DNA from: Ignavibacteriota bacterium
GTDB lineage: Bacteria > Bacteroidota > Ignavibacteria > Ignavibacteriales > Melioribacteraceae
DNA length: 64,000 bases
Direction of reading: 5' to 3'
Assembly: GCA_013112585.1 (NCBI GenBank)
Contig: JABFGH010000020.1
Span: 29,110-93,109 of the forward strand
In this document: one piece after another, positions 33,797-40,925 of the stretch
Numbering within the stretch: the stretch's first letter is position 1
Layout: the number at the start of each line of letters is the position of its first letter
The notes under the pieces: model-generated
Told to the model about the DNA's origin: nothing
Seen by the model: the letters and a program-made list of their open reading frames with translations, nothing else
Database searches by the model: none
Made by a program: the position numbers and the translations under genes

Positions 33797-33985
33797 CTAT
33801 AAATTTTTCGGGTCATTGTTTTCAAAGGTCTCAATATAGCTGTTGTGGTAAGGGTATTTGTATTCTTCTTCGCGAAGTAATTTAATTATATAATCTAATT
33901 TTTTGTTTACTTCTTGTAGTAATTTCATTGCTTCATCTTGATGATTGTTCTTGTTGTTTTTTAATGTTTTGTTTGTGGTTGTCAT
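33797..33985 (-). CDS. Small coiled-coil protein
   Basis: This 62-residue protein begins MTTTNKTLKNNKNNHQDE, followed by a predicted amphipathic helix (MKLLQEVNKKLDYIIKLLRE) and a charged C terminus. The ribosome site is weak. The pattern of leucine and isoleucine spacing suggests a short coiled coil for dimerisation. Function unknown. It could be a spurious frame, though the composition is protein-like. Confidence 0.45.
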   Translation of the reverse strand: MTTTNKTLKNNKNNHQDEAMKLLQEVNKKLDYIIKLLREEEYKYPYHNSYIETFENNDPKNL

Positions 33986-34197
33986 AACTTAAGGGTAATT
34001 ACTTCATGTTAATATATTTTTCGGTTTTATCACTTTTAAGTAAATAGAATGGTTTACAACTAAAGGGTAGCACTTTTCATTATTGAGTAATCAATTATAT
34101 TTTCTACTGATGAGTGTCAGTTAAATTGTATCCATTTTCCTGTGGTAATAAATTCTAAGCTAATAATTAGGTGGCAGTAAGTTAGACTTTTCTACCC

Positions 34198-34237
34198 CTC
34201 CCAATTGGGAGCATATCTATCGATAGATTTATATATA
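34198..34237 (+). promoter_or_regulatory. Archaeal-type TATA promoter with two operator palindromes
   Basis: TTTATATATA at 34228-34237 is centred 28 bases before the AbrB start codon ATG 34260, matching leaderless archaeal spacing. Two perfect 14-bp palindromes lie just upstream: CTCCCAATTGGGAG (34198-34211) and ATCTATCGATAGAT (34215-34228). The second abuts the TATA box, where a repressor or activator would act. The AbrB product is the natural candidate. Confidence 0.62.
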
Positions 34238-34259
34238 AGTCTATGCATGCAGATTTTGT

Positions 34260-34484
34260 ATGGTTCCTTCCCTCAATATCACTAAGAAAAACGAAATAAA
34301 AAGACTTCCACGTTTGCCGGATAACTTAGTTCGGCTTCAATTCCAAAAATCTAACGGTCAGTTCAAGATTACCATTCCAAGAGGTCTTGCAAAAAGTTTA
34401 AGATTAGGCGGCGGTGATATACTTGAGGTTTTTATTGAGCGTGGGGATTTGGTTTTGAGAGTAAAAGAGGCGGGTGTTAATTGA
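34260..34484 (+). CDS. AbrB/SpoVT-type DNA-binding protein
   Basis: Residues 27-70 of this 74-residue protein form a swapped-hairpin AbrB domain: FQKSNGQFKITIPRGLAKSL and RLGGGDILEVFIERGDLVLR. The N-terminal 25 residues are basic. These proteins dimerise and bind AT-rich or palindromic promoter DNA. Palindromes beside its own TATA box suggest autoregulation. The stop codon overlaps the TTG start of the serine recombinase (TTGA), so the two are coupled. It is the first gene of a four-gene rightward set with archaeal-like signals. Confidence 0.85.
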   Translation: MVPSLNITKKNEIKRLPRLPDNLVRLQFQKSNGQFKITIPRGLAKSLRLGGGDILEVFIERGDLVLRVKEAGVN

Positions 34485-35221
34485 AGAAGGCTTTCGTTTA
34501 TTTGAGGGTTAGTACTGGTGAGCAAGCTAAAGGTTTTTCTTTGGATGCTCAGTTTGATGAGATCAACAAATATTGTGAGGATAATGATATAGAAGTTATT
34601 GAAAGGTTTTCTGATTCGATGAGTGGTAAAAAACTTACTGAGAGAAAAAGTTTAATGGAGTTACTTGATCATATTGATATTGATAAACCTAATTTTGTTA
34701 TTGCTACAGAGTCAGACCGTATTTCTAGAAACACTTTGCAGTTTGGTTGGATCGATACTCATTTATCAATGAAAGGTGTAAAGCTGCTGTTGGTTAATGA
34801 GCGTGAGGTTGAGGGTCCTTTTGAGAAAGCTTTCCAGAAGATCAGAGCTGTGTTTTCAGAGTTTGAAACTGATCTCAGGCAGTCAAGAATAAATCGTGGT
34901 AGAGAGAAAGCTAGGAGTAATTACCGTTTCATGAACCGTCCTCCGTTTGGTTATAAAGTTGTTGGGCGAGAAGTAGTTATAGACCCGGAGTATAAAGAAT
35001 GTGTCGAAAGGATTTTTGATGATTATTTTAAGAATGTTTCCATAAAAAAGATAGCAAGGGAAATAGGAAAGAGTCCGGGAACCATTCGATATATTCTAAG
35101 CAATAATTTTTATGTGGATTCAAAAGTTAATGGGAAACATGATGTATTTATTGATATTGATAAATTTGAAAGAGCTCAAATTAAGCTTAAAATATCGAAG
35201 GAGTTTTCTACTAAAAGGTAG
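34481..35221 (+). CDS. Serine recombinase (resolvase/integrase family)
   Basis: Translation begins at TTG 34481, overlapping the AbrB stop by four bases. In this 246-residue protein the catalytic domain has AFVYLRVSTGEQAKGFSLDA with the Ser nucleophile in RVST, ESDRISRN and FSEFETDLRQSRINRG. A recombinase-type region follows (NRPPFGYKVVGREVVIDPEY) and a helix-turn-helix (SIKKIAREIGKSPGTIRYIL). It is shorter than large serine integrases and may act as a resolvase or small integrase. Similar AbrB-recombinase pairs occur in archaeal elements, as far as I recall. Two recombination systems (this and the tRNA-side integrase) sit in one element. Confidence 0.85.
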   Translation: MKKAFVYLRVSTGEQAKGFSLDAQFDEINKYCEDNDIEVIERFSDSMSGKKLTERKSLMELLDHIDIDKPNFVIATESDRISRNTLQFGWIDTHLSMKGVKLLLVNEREVEGPFEKAFQKIRAVFSEFETDLRQSRINRGREKARSNYRFMNRPPFGYKVVGREVVIDPEYKECVERIFDDYFKNVSIKKIAREIGKSPGTIRYILSNNFYVDSKVNGKHDVFIDIDKFERAQIKLKISKEFSTKR

Positions 35222-35229
35222 TGAATAAC

Positions 35230-35244
35230 CGAAAAGTTTATATA
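35230..35244 (+). promoter_or_regulatory. Archaeal-type BRE/TATA promoter
   Basis: CGAAAAG (35230-35236 region) followed by TTTATATA (35237-35244) matches the archaeal BRE-TATA form closely. The predicted start of transcription, about 26 bases on (near 35266), is just before GAGGTGAT at 35270-35277, the Shine-Dalgarno of the next gene. Confidence 0.65.
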
Positions 35245-35281
35245 GTAGTTTCTATATATGATAATATTCGAGGTGATAAAT

Positions 35282-35833
35282 GTGATATTTACAAAAGAAT
35301 ATTTACCAAAATTAGACAACTACTATAAACCTAGTTATATAGTAGAGAACAACTATTCCCAATCCCAAGATCAAAACCCCATCGATAATAATTCTATTGG
35401 ACTTTCTTATTTCCCCAATTTTGATTATTCAATTACCAATTCTGCAAATAAATCATCAAGTGGTTCAGATATAGCTGATGTTATTACCAATGACAAATTG
35501 AAATTCTTAGGGGCAACAGCAGAACATCTAAAATCACAAATTGAATTGCGGTCAAAGATTCGGGATGATCATGTTAATGATTTGGATTCAATGATAATGG
35601 AATGTGATACCGGAGTAATGAATTTAGAATCTTGGCCTATGTTTAGTAATCAGATGGTTGAAAAGAAAAGAGCAGATTTTAAAAATGTTATTCAAAAGTT
35701 GGAGTCTGAAAAAAAGCAAGAAGTTTTGAAATGTTGGAAGGATCAGAGTTCTCTTTATAAGGAACTGCTTGAGACTCTTGGTGAATATAAGAATGTACAA
35801 CGAAGATCAAAAATGCTATCAGGAGGTTATTAG
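35282..35833 (+). CDS. Hypothetical protein upstream of the HerA-like ATPase
   Basis: I chose GTG 35282, preceded four bases earlier by GAGGTGAT. The ATG at 35258 lies upstream of the predicted transcription start and lacks a ribosome site. The 183-residue product has a low-complexity, Asn/Ser-rich first 70 residues and a helical second half (EHLKSQIELRSKIRDDHVND, a Lys/Glu-rich helix near 120-145). No membrane segment. It is two bases before the Shine-Dalgarno-linked TTG of the HerA-like gene, so it is probably a partner of that ATPase. Family not recognised. Confidence 0.68.
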   Translation: MIFTKEYLPKLDNYYKPSYIVENNYSQSQDQNPIDNNSIGLSYFPNFDYSITNSANKSSSGSDIADVITNDKLKFLGATAEHLKSQIELRSKIRDDHVNDLDSMIMECDTGVMNLESWPMFSNQMVEKKRADFKNVIQKLESEKKQEVLKCWKDQSSLYKELLETLGEYKNVQRRSKMLSGGY

Positions 35834-35835
35834 AG

Positions 35836-37860
35836 TTGTTAGCTGAAGATATTTGTGTGAAGTTAAGACCTATATTGGGTGAGAAGGTTGATCGCCTCTG
35901 GAGGGCTTATTTGGTAGAAGATACTGATGGTAAAAGAGAGATTGAGCAGATTCTGAATATGATGTATGTTGATAATATTAATACTGATCTTGATTCTAAG
36001 AATATTGATATCCTTGCGCCTCCTCCGGCGGAAAATGTTCGTGGAGATTATCCAATTGGTGAGATTACTTATGCCGGTAAAAAAATGCATCCTTTTTGTT
36101 TACGTGAACATGATTGGATTAAACACGTTTTAATTGTTGGTGCCTCGGGCTCTGGTAAGACAAATTTATGTTTTCAAGTATTAAAGAATTTCATTTACAA
36201 GAAAAAACCTTTTCTTGTTTTAGACTGGAAGAGAAACTACCGTGATATTATTAAAGAAAAATATGGTAAAGATGTCAGGGTCTACACTGTTGGAAGAGAT
36301 GTTGCTCCTTTTCGTTTTAATCCTTTGATCCCTCCCCCGGGCACTTCGGCAAAGACTTGGTTGAAGAAGCTTATCGAAATTATTGCACACGCTACTTATG
36401 TTGGTGAAGGAGTCATGTATTTGTTGCAGAAAGCATTGGATAAAACTTATCGGGATTTTGGTTTATATAATTCTAAACCAATAACTAATTATCCAACACT
36501 TAAAGATTTATTGAATACAATTGAAAGTACTGAAGCTAAAGGTAGAGAAGCCGGTTGGATGAGCAGTACCTTAAGAGCTCTTGGCGCTCTTACATTTGGC
36601 GAAACTGGAAAAACTTTTAATGTAAGACAACAATCTGATATGGTTGATTTGTTAAATCAGCAAGTTATTCTTGAAATGGATTCGCTTACAAACAGCGATA
36701 AGATTTTTCTCGTTGAAAGTATTTTGTTGTGGATTCATCATTACAGATTATCTTCCCCAAGTCAGAAAAGGGAAGAATTTGATCATGCAATTATCCTAGA
36801 GGAAGCACATCACGTGATCGGAAAAGATAAGAGTGACTTAGTAGGCGGTGAGTCTATCACTGATGTTATCATTAGAGAAATTAGGGAACTGGGTGAGTCC
36901 GTTATTATCATTGATCAATGTCCTAGTCTTTTGTCCTTGCCCGCTAGAGGAAATACTTGGTGTACGATAGTGCTAAACCTCAAGGATGCGAAAGATGTTA
37001 ATTCTGCTGCAAGCTCCTTGTTGTTGGAGGCTTCTGATAAGAAGGTTTTAGGCAGGCTTGATATTGGTGAGGCTGTTGCGAAGATTCAAGGAAGATGGCA
37101 TAAACCATTTATGATACATGTCCCCCATATTCCAATAAAAAAAGGCTCTGTCGATGATAAAATGATCAGTGAAGTGATGAGACCTTATTCCACGTATTCC
37201 ACCTCTGAAAGTGTCACCATTGTTGAGGAGAAAGAGATTCCGCAAAATGAAGCTGCACGAAAAATAAGTAATGGAATAACCTCAGAGGAACAAATACTAC
37301 TTAAAGATATTTATTCCAATAAATTATCTGGAGTGGTTCAAAGATATAAAAGATTAGGGTGGAGTAGAAGAAAAGGAAATGAATTAAAGAATTCATTAGT
37401 AAAAAAGCAGTTAATTGATACTGAGGAAATTCCAACTAAAAGCGGAAGAGTAATAGTACTTAAATTAACTAGAGAAGGTAAAAGAATTTGTAGTGAACCA
37501 ATCACAAATTTAATATCAGATATTAGAGAGGGTGGTATTACACATGAATACTGGAAAAATAAATACGCAAAAATATTAAAGGATAAAGGTTTTGATATAA
37601 CTTTTGAAAAACCAATCGGAGAAGGCAAATCCGTTGATGTTGTAGCAACTAAAAACGGCAGACAAATTGCAATTGAAGTTGAAACCGGAAGGTCAGATAT
37701 CCTTTCAAATATCAATAAATGTCTTCAAGCAAATTTTGATAAAATTATTGTTGTTGCTATCAATGAAAAAATTGAATCAAAAGTGAAATCATTGTTAGAG
37801 AAAAATGATTTACATCAAAACCCAAAAATAATTTTAAGCTGTGCGAGAAGGACTGCTTAA
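35836..37860 (+). CDS. HerA-like ATPase with winged-helix and nuclease-like C-terminal domains
   Basis: The start is TTG 35836 behind AGGAGGT. In this 674-residue protein the motor has Walker A GASGSGKT near residue 98, FLVLDWKRNYRD and Walker B HAIILEEAHH near 315, in the DUF87/HerA pattern. Residues 470-545 form a winged helix (KLSGVVQRYKRLGWSRRKGN region). The last 110 residues contain VDVVATKNGRQIAIEVETG, a PD-(D/E)xK-like core. Fused HerA-wHTH-nuclease-like proteins are, as I recall, common in archaeal integrated elements, where they are thought to move or segregate DNA. It ends the four-gene set with archaeal-type promoters. Confidence 0.8.
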   Translation: MLAEDICVKLRPILGEKVDRLWRAYLVEDTDGKREIEQILNMMYVDNINTDLDSKNIDILAPPPAENVRGDYPIGEITYAGKKMHPFCLREHDWIKHVLIVGASGSGKTNLCFQVLKNFIYKKKPFLVLDWKRNYRDIIKEKYGKDVRVYTVGRDVAPFRFNPLIPPPGTSAKTWLKKLIEIIAHATYVGEGVMYLLQKALDKTYRDFGLYNSKPITNYPTLKDLLNTIESTEAKGREAGWMSSTLRALGALTFGETGKTFNVRQQSDMVDLLNQQVILEMDSLTNSDKIFLVESILLWIHHYRLSSPSQKREEFDHAIILEEAHHVIGKDKSDLVGGESITDVIIREIRELGESVIIIDQCPSLLSLPARGNTWCTIVLNLKDAKDVNSAASSLLLEASDKKVLGRLDIGEAVAKIQGRWHKPFMIHVPHIPIKKGSVDDKMISEVMRPYSTYSTSESVTIVEEKEIPQNEAARKISNGITSEEQILLKDIYSNKLSGVVQRYKRLGWSRRKGNELKNSLVKKQLIDTEEIPTKSGRVIVLKLTREGKRICSEPITNLISDIREGGITHEYWKNKYAKILKDKGFDITFEKPIGEGKSVDVVATKNGRQIAIEVETGRSDILSNINKCLQANFDKIIVVAINEKIESKVKSLLEKNDLHQNPKIILSCARRTA

Positions 37861-38014
37861 ATTTAGTTTATTTGCTAACCGTGTTGACCTTATAAAATCA
37901 CAACAACAATTACGTTCACTCTCTCAAGTCCTAAGTCAAATTTTACTATTCGATTATTACTTAAAACTATAATATTATTGTTCCACTCAATTTCATAAAA
38001 AGTAAATACTTAAT

Positions 38015-38479
38015 TTACTTATTAGAGAATATCAGAATAAAGAATGCTAATCCAGCTAATACCAATGCAGTATTTTGATTTTGTTTTTCTACTAAATTAT
38101 ATCTCTTAATGGTTTTTGTAATTTCCAATACTGCCGCGTAAGGGTCTGAAGGATCAATCACTTGGTATGTTGTTCCAGATAAAAATCCTAGCTCAGTAGT
38201 AGGGACAGTAGATGAAACAATTGGAATAATGTTTTTATTCTGTGCTTTAGCTCTGCCAATTTCTTGACCAACAGACATTGCCCGGGCAACTGTACTGCCG
38301 GTAATCAGTGCAAGTACAACATCAGAAGAATCAATCCAAGAAAAAATAGTTTCCCAAGCTTCTTTTCCTAACTCTTTATCCTCCGCCCAATAAGTTACTT
38401 CACCGAATGGTCTTAAATGCTCAGCAAATAAATTTACTATGTCTAGATCTTTAGTACTGTAACTAATAAATATTTTCAA
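38015..38479 (-). CDS. TIR-domain protein with C-terminal membrane helix
   Basis: The start is TTG 38479 with AAGGA upstream. The 154-residue product is a TIR domain (KIFISYSTKDLDIVNLFAEH, AEDKELGKEAWETIF, VVLALITGSTVARA, then the candidate catalytic Glu in VGQEIGRAK). It is followed by a short helix at residues 135-152 (TALVLAGLAFFILIFSN) that would anchor it in the membrane. TIR-TM proteins deplete NAD or form membrane effectors in several defence systems. A HEPN gene and a DUF3892 gene follow upstream in the same orientation, 210 bases away. Confidence 0.82.
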   Translation of the reverse strand: MKIFISYSTKDLDIVNLFAEHLRPFGEVTYWAEDKELGKEAWETIFSWIDSSDVVLALITGSTVARAMSVGQEIGRAKAQNKNIIPIVSSTVPTTELGFLSGTTYQVIDPSDPYAAVLEITKTIKRYNLVEKQNQNTALVLAGLAFFILIFSNK

Positions 38480-38689
38480 TTTATATTTTCCTTTTTAATT
38501 GTTTTAACAGGCTATATTCTTTGCAATAACCAACAATCTCTGATATGAGCGTGTTAAGCTTATTGATCAAGTAATTAAATAATAATATGAGAATCGATTT
38601 CAATTGTTAGGAATTAGAAAAAAACTTTCCAACTCTTTAATAATCATTGCCATTTGAAAATGTTAATTTTTGAAATATAGATATTTTTT

Positions 38690-39196
38690 CTATGCAAGCT
38701 TCTTATTCAACTTTTGGATTGCATTAATATATTCATCAGACAAATACATAGCTAATGTTTTAAGATCATCTTTGTCGATTGTAACCTCTAATTCTACGTT
38801 AGCATTATTACGTACATTAATATCTTTTAGCCTAATACTGACCCATTCACCATCTTCATTCTGTGTTTCTGCGTTGGCCAGATGAGCAAGACTATTGCGC
38901 AAATGTTGAAGAAATGTATAAAGATTTTTCCGATCTCCTACGTACTCTTTTTTTTGCCGGTTAAACTTCGTTGGTGAAAAAATATAATTACTATCTTTTT
39001 TAAATATTTCCTGAATAATATCTACATCTTTAAGATTACGGTTTAGAAATGATAATCTTTTTACTTTATTGACTTCGAATGGTAATTGTATTAACCCAAG
39101 AGTACAATTTATTAATAAAGTGTATTCAAATTTCCCCTCATAATTATTAATAATCTTTTGAGTTCTTCTTACAAAGTCAATATCCAAGTTCTTCAT
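38690..39196 (-). CDS. HEPN-domain protein (pEK499_p136-like)
   Basis: This 168-residue helical protein has LRNSLAHLANAE near residue 96-107, the R-x4-H motif of HEPN ribonucleases. The size and flanking segments (FLQHLRNSLAHL, VTIDKDDLKTLAMYLSDEYI) fit the HEPN pEK499_p136 family. Such proteins often act as RNA-cleaving toxins or defence effectors. It starts eight bases after the end of the DUF3892 gene, and the two are probably co-transcribed. The TIR-TM gene lies 210 bases downstream. Confidence 0.72.
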   Translation of the reverse strand: MKNLDIDFVRRTQKIINNYEGKFEYTLLINCTLGLIQLPFEVNKVKRLSFLNRNLKDVDIIQEIFKKDSNYIFSPTKFNRQKKEYVGDRKNLYTFLQHLRNSLAHLANAETQNEDGEWVSIRLKDINVRNNANVELEVTIDKDDLKTLAMYLSDEYINAIQKLNKKLA

Positions 39197-39204
39197 TCTA
39201 ATTC

Positions 39205-39447
39205 TTATTTTTTATTGGCTAAATCATCCAAGTTATTATTCTTTTTTGAATCAGGTTTACTGCGCAAATAAGTATTTCCATTATTAGGATGCACTGCGAC
39301 AACATTTGATAATTCGTTTCTCTCAGCTAATTTTATAGCTACGCTTAATGGAGTAAATGATTTGTTTCCTTGAATTTTTACTGAAGTGATATTTCCGTTT
39401 TTGTCTGCTTGTGCATCAACTACTTTTCTTTGTTTTTTCATCTTCAC
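39205..39447 (-). CDS. DUF3892-like small protein
   Basis: This 80-residue protein has the DUF3892 pattern: ADKNGNITSVKIQG, an Ala-Ile-Lys helix, VVAVHPNNGNTYLRSKPDS and a final NNNLDDLA. The start is either GTG 39447 or ATG 39441 two codons later. It is upstream of and adjacent to the HEPN gene. Small DUF3892 proteins often accompany effectors and could be an inhibitor or sensor of the HEPN protein; this is inference. The fold is probably a compact beta-alpha unit. Confidence 0.68.
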   Translation of the reverse strand: MKMKKQRKVVDAQADKNGNITSVKIQGNKSFTPLSVAIKLAERNELSNVVAVHPNNGNTYLRSKPDSKKNNNLDDLANKK

Positions 39448-39687
39448 TTCGTTATTTAATTAATTACATTTTATATTTTTGCAGTTCCTATAAATAAATT
39501 ATTACCATCTCAAAATTGTTACTCATTTGTTAAATCCAGGTAATATTAATTATCCTTGTGAGCCTTAATAGCAAAAATAATATAAAACATTTTCTAAATA
39601 CAATAATTCGTGTTAAATTTTTACTATACGGAAATTATGTTCATATCTATTGTAAAATTAATTATTAGTTTATCTCCATTTCTTAAG
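39448..39687. other. Intergenic region, no gene seen
   Basis: About 240 AT-rich bases between two leftward genes. No open frame, strong hairpin or clear promoter was found. Confidence 0.35.
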
Positions 39688-40059
39688 TCAGACTGAGTTA
39701 GAGAATTTTTTGAGTACTCCAATTTTCTCTCTTCTCTTTGACATTTCCCTTTTCCAAATTGCATGTTCAAGTTGTAATAACTTTAAGCTTGGTGTCGGTT
39801 TAATTGGAATTGAATCAAGTACCGGATCAAAATGCTCATCTGTTATTCTAACCACTTCATTAAGCTCGTCATTATACGCCATCTTAAGCAAATACTCATT
39901 TAATACTTTATACTCTTCATCATTCCAATCTCCTAAGATGCCATACCAAGAAAGAACTAGATCAACGCCATAATCCAATACATCATAATACTCATGAATG
40001 ACCTCATTACGTTCAAGTTCTTTAATCGCCCTAACAACCTTGTATTTATCTGATTTCAT
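39688..40059 (-). CDS. Hypothetical protein
   Basis: This 123-residue protein has AGGAGGT at the right distance before ATG 40059. It is rich in Glu, Lys and Tyr, with no Cys clusters and no membrane segment. Segments such as KVVRAIKELERNEVIHEYYD and DEEYKVLNEYLLKMAYNDEL suggest a mainly helical fold. It lies to the left of the facing-promoter palindrome at 40177-40242, from which its transcript may begin with a leader of about 150 bases that includes the 40093-40120 hairpin. Not recognised. Confidence 0.65.
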   Translation of the reverse strand: MKSDKYKVVRAIKELERNEVIHEYYDVLDYGVDLVLSWYGILGDWNDEEYKVLNEYLLKMAYNDELNEVVRITDEHFDPVLDSIPIKPTPSLKLLQLEHAIWKREMSKRREKIGVLKKFSNSV

Positions 40060-40092
40060 TTTGTATACCTCCTAGCTCCGCATTTTAACTTA

Positions 40093-40120
40093 ACGGGGTC
40101 TTCACTATATGAGACCCCGT
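40093..40120 (-). promoter_or_regulatory. GC-rich leader hairpin
   Basis: ACGGGGTCT and AGACCCCGT form a perfect 9-bp stem with a 10-base loop, about 35-60 bases before the ATG of the 123-residue gene. It is notably GC-rich for this region. There is no U-tract, so a control or protection element is likelier than a terminator. Confidence 0.45.
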
Positions 40121-40176
40121 GGAGAACCAACTGTTAGATAAAGAATAATTTGCTGGTTAGCCGACCTTGAAAAGGG

Positions 40177-40242
40177 AAAAGTTTATATAGTCGGATTACG
40201 ATGAGTAAGTCATGAAATGACGTATCCGATTTATAAACTTTT
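40177..40242. promoter_or_regulatory. Large palindrome with two facing TATA boxes
   Basis: AAAAGTTTATATAGTCGGAT followed by TACG at 40177-40200 is mirrored at 40221-40242, whose complement reads AAAAGTTTATAAATCGGATA then CG. Each arm carries an archaeal-like TATA box, at 40182-40189 facing right and near 40231-40238 facing left. Predicted start points fall in the 20-base loop. The inner GTCAT-GAA-ATGAC is a further small hairpin. It could drive the zinc-ribbon gene rightward and the 123-residue gene leftward. Confidence 0.55.
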
Positions 40243-40312
40243 AGGCGTGAAGACCTACAAATTTGAGTTCAAATAATGACTATTTAAAATTGAATTTAAG
40301 AGGTGAAACACA

Positions 40313-40453
40313 ATGGCAAGACCATTCAAATGTCCATACTGCAATCAGACAAATACAAATTGGAAAGGATACAGAAAAACACAAGAAGGTACTAAAAGAA
40401 TCAGAATATGTAGAGACTGTAAGAAAAGATTTACAACAAAAATAACTATCTAA
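40313..40453 (+). CDS. Small zinc-ribbon protein (46 residues)
   Basis: GAGGTGA ends six bases before ATG 40313 and the frame runs 46 codons. The product has CPYCNQTNTNWKGYRKTQEG, then RICRDCKKRFTTK: two CxxC pairs about 23 residues apart, a basic zinc ribbon. It is too small for most gene callers. Similar ribbons stand at the start of IS1-type transposases and in archaeal regulators. Alone, it is probably a DNA-binding regulator of the neighbouring palindrome or iterons. Confidence 0.7.
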   Translation: MARPFKCPYCNQTNTNWKGYRKTQEGTKRIRICRDCKKRFTTKITI

Positions 40454-40925
40454 AACATCAATCAAACAAAAATCATAACGATAAAATTTAATCGACAAAA
40501 CGAATATTATTCAAGTAAAAGAAGCATCAACTCATTAATAAATCTTTAAAATTATAGTCCCCAACAATACAAGTTCCAAAATCAAACAAACTTTACTTAC
40601 TAAAAATCTAGAAACAATTCATAATAATCCCACTCATTCAAATACTTATCTAAGTTATAATTCACTTTAATCTTTTCTTTTTTCATTCATTCTCTCATTC
40701 CCTTTCTTTGTTATATATAGTCGATTTAACGAACCGATCATAAGATGTTTATTGATAGTAGGTTATAAAGAAATCGGCTGTTCGTTAAATGAACAGTTTC
40801 AAACTAATTAACGAACGTTATTGGTCATTTAACGAATACATTTGAGGTATTTAACGAACAAATATTATCTGGAAATACTTAGTAAAATTATACCTTTTTA
40901 TGAAGATAAAATTTACTTGAAGTGA
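40454..40925. other. Non-coding AT-rich region with five iterons
   Basis: No gene is seen in these 472 bases. The right third holds five TTAACGAA-type repeats. TTATATATAGTCGAT near 40711-40725 resembles the TATA and following bases of the 40177-40200 arm. It lies downstream of the zinc-ribbon gene and past the end of the replication-relaxation gene, a usual place for an element's origin or transfer region. Confidence 0.5.
40724..40859. repeat. Five iterons with consensus ATTTAACGAAC
   Basis: Copies: 40724-40734 (+), 40780-40790 (-), 40806-40816 (+, AATTAACGAAC), 40827-40837 (+, ending T) and 40849-40859 (+). The last three are spaced 21-22 bases apart, two helical turns. The minus copy lies in CTGTTC-GTTAAAT-GAACAG, a palindrome. 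Direct repeats with helical spacing suggest a replication initiator or repressor array. Confidence 0.65.
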
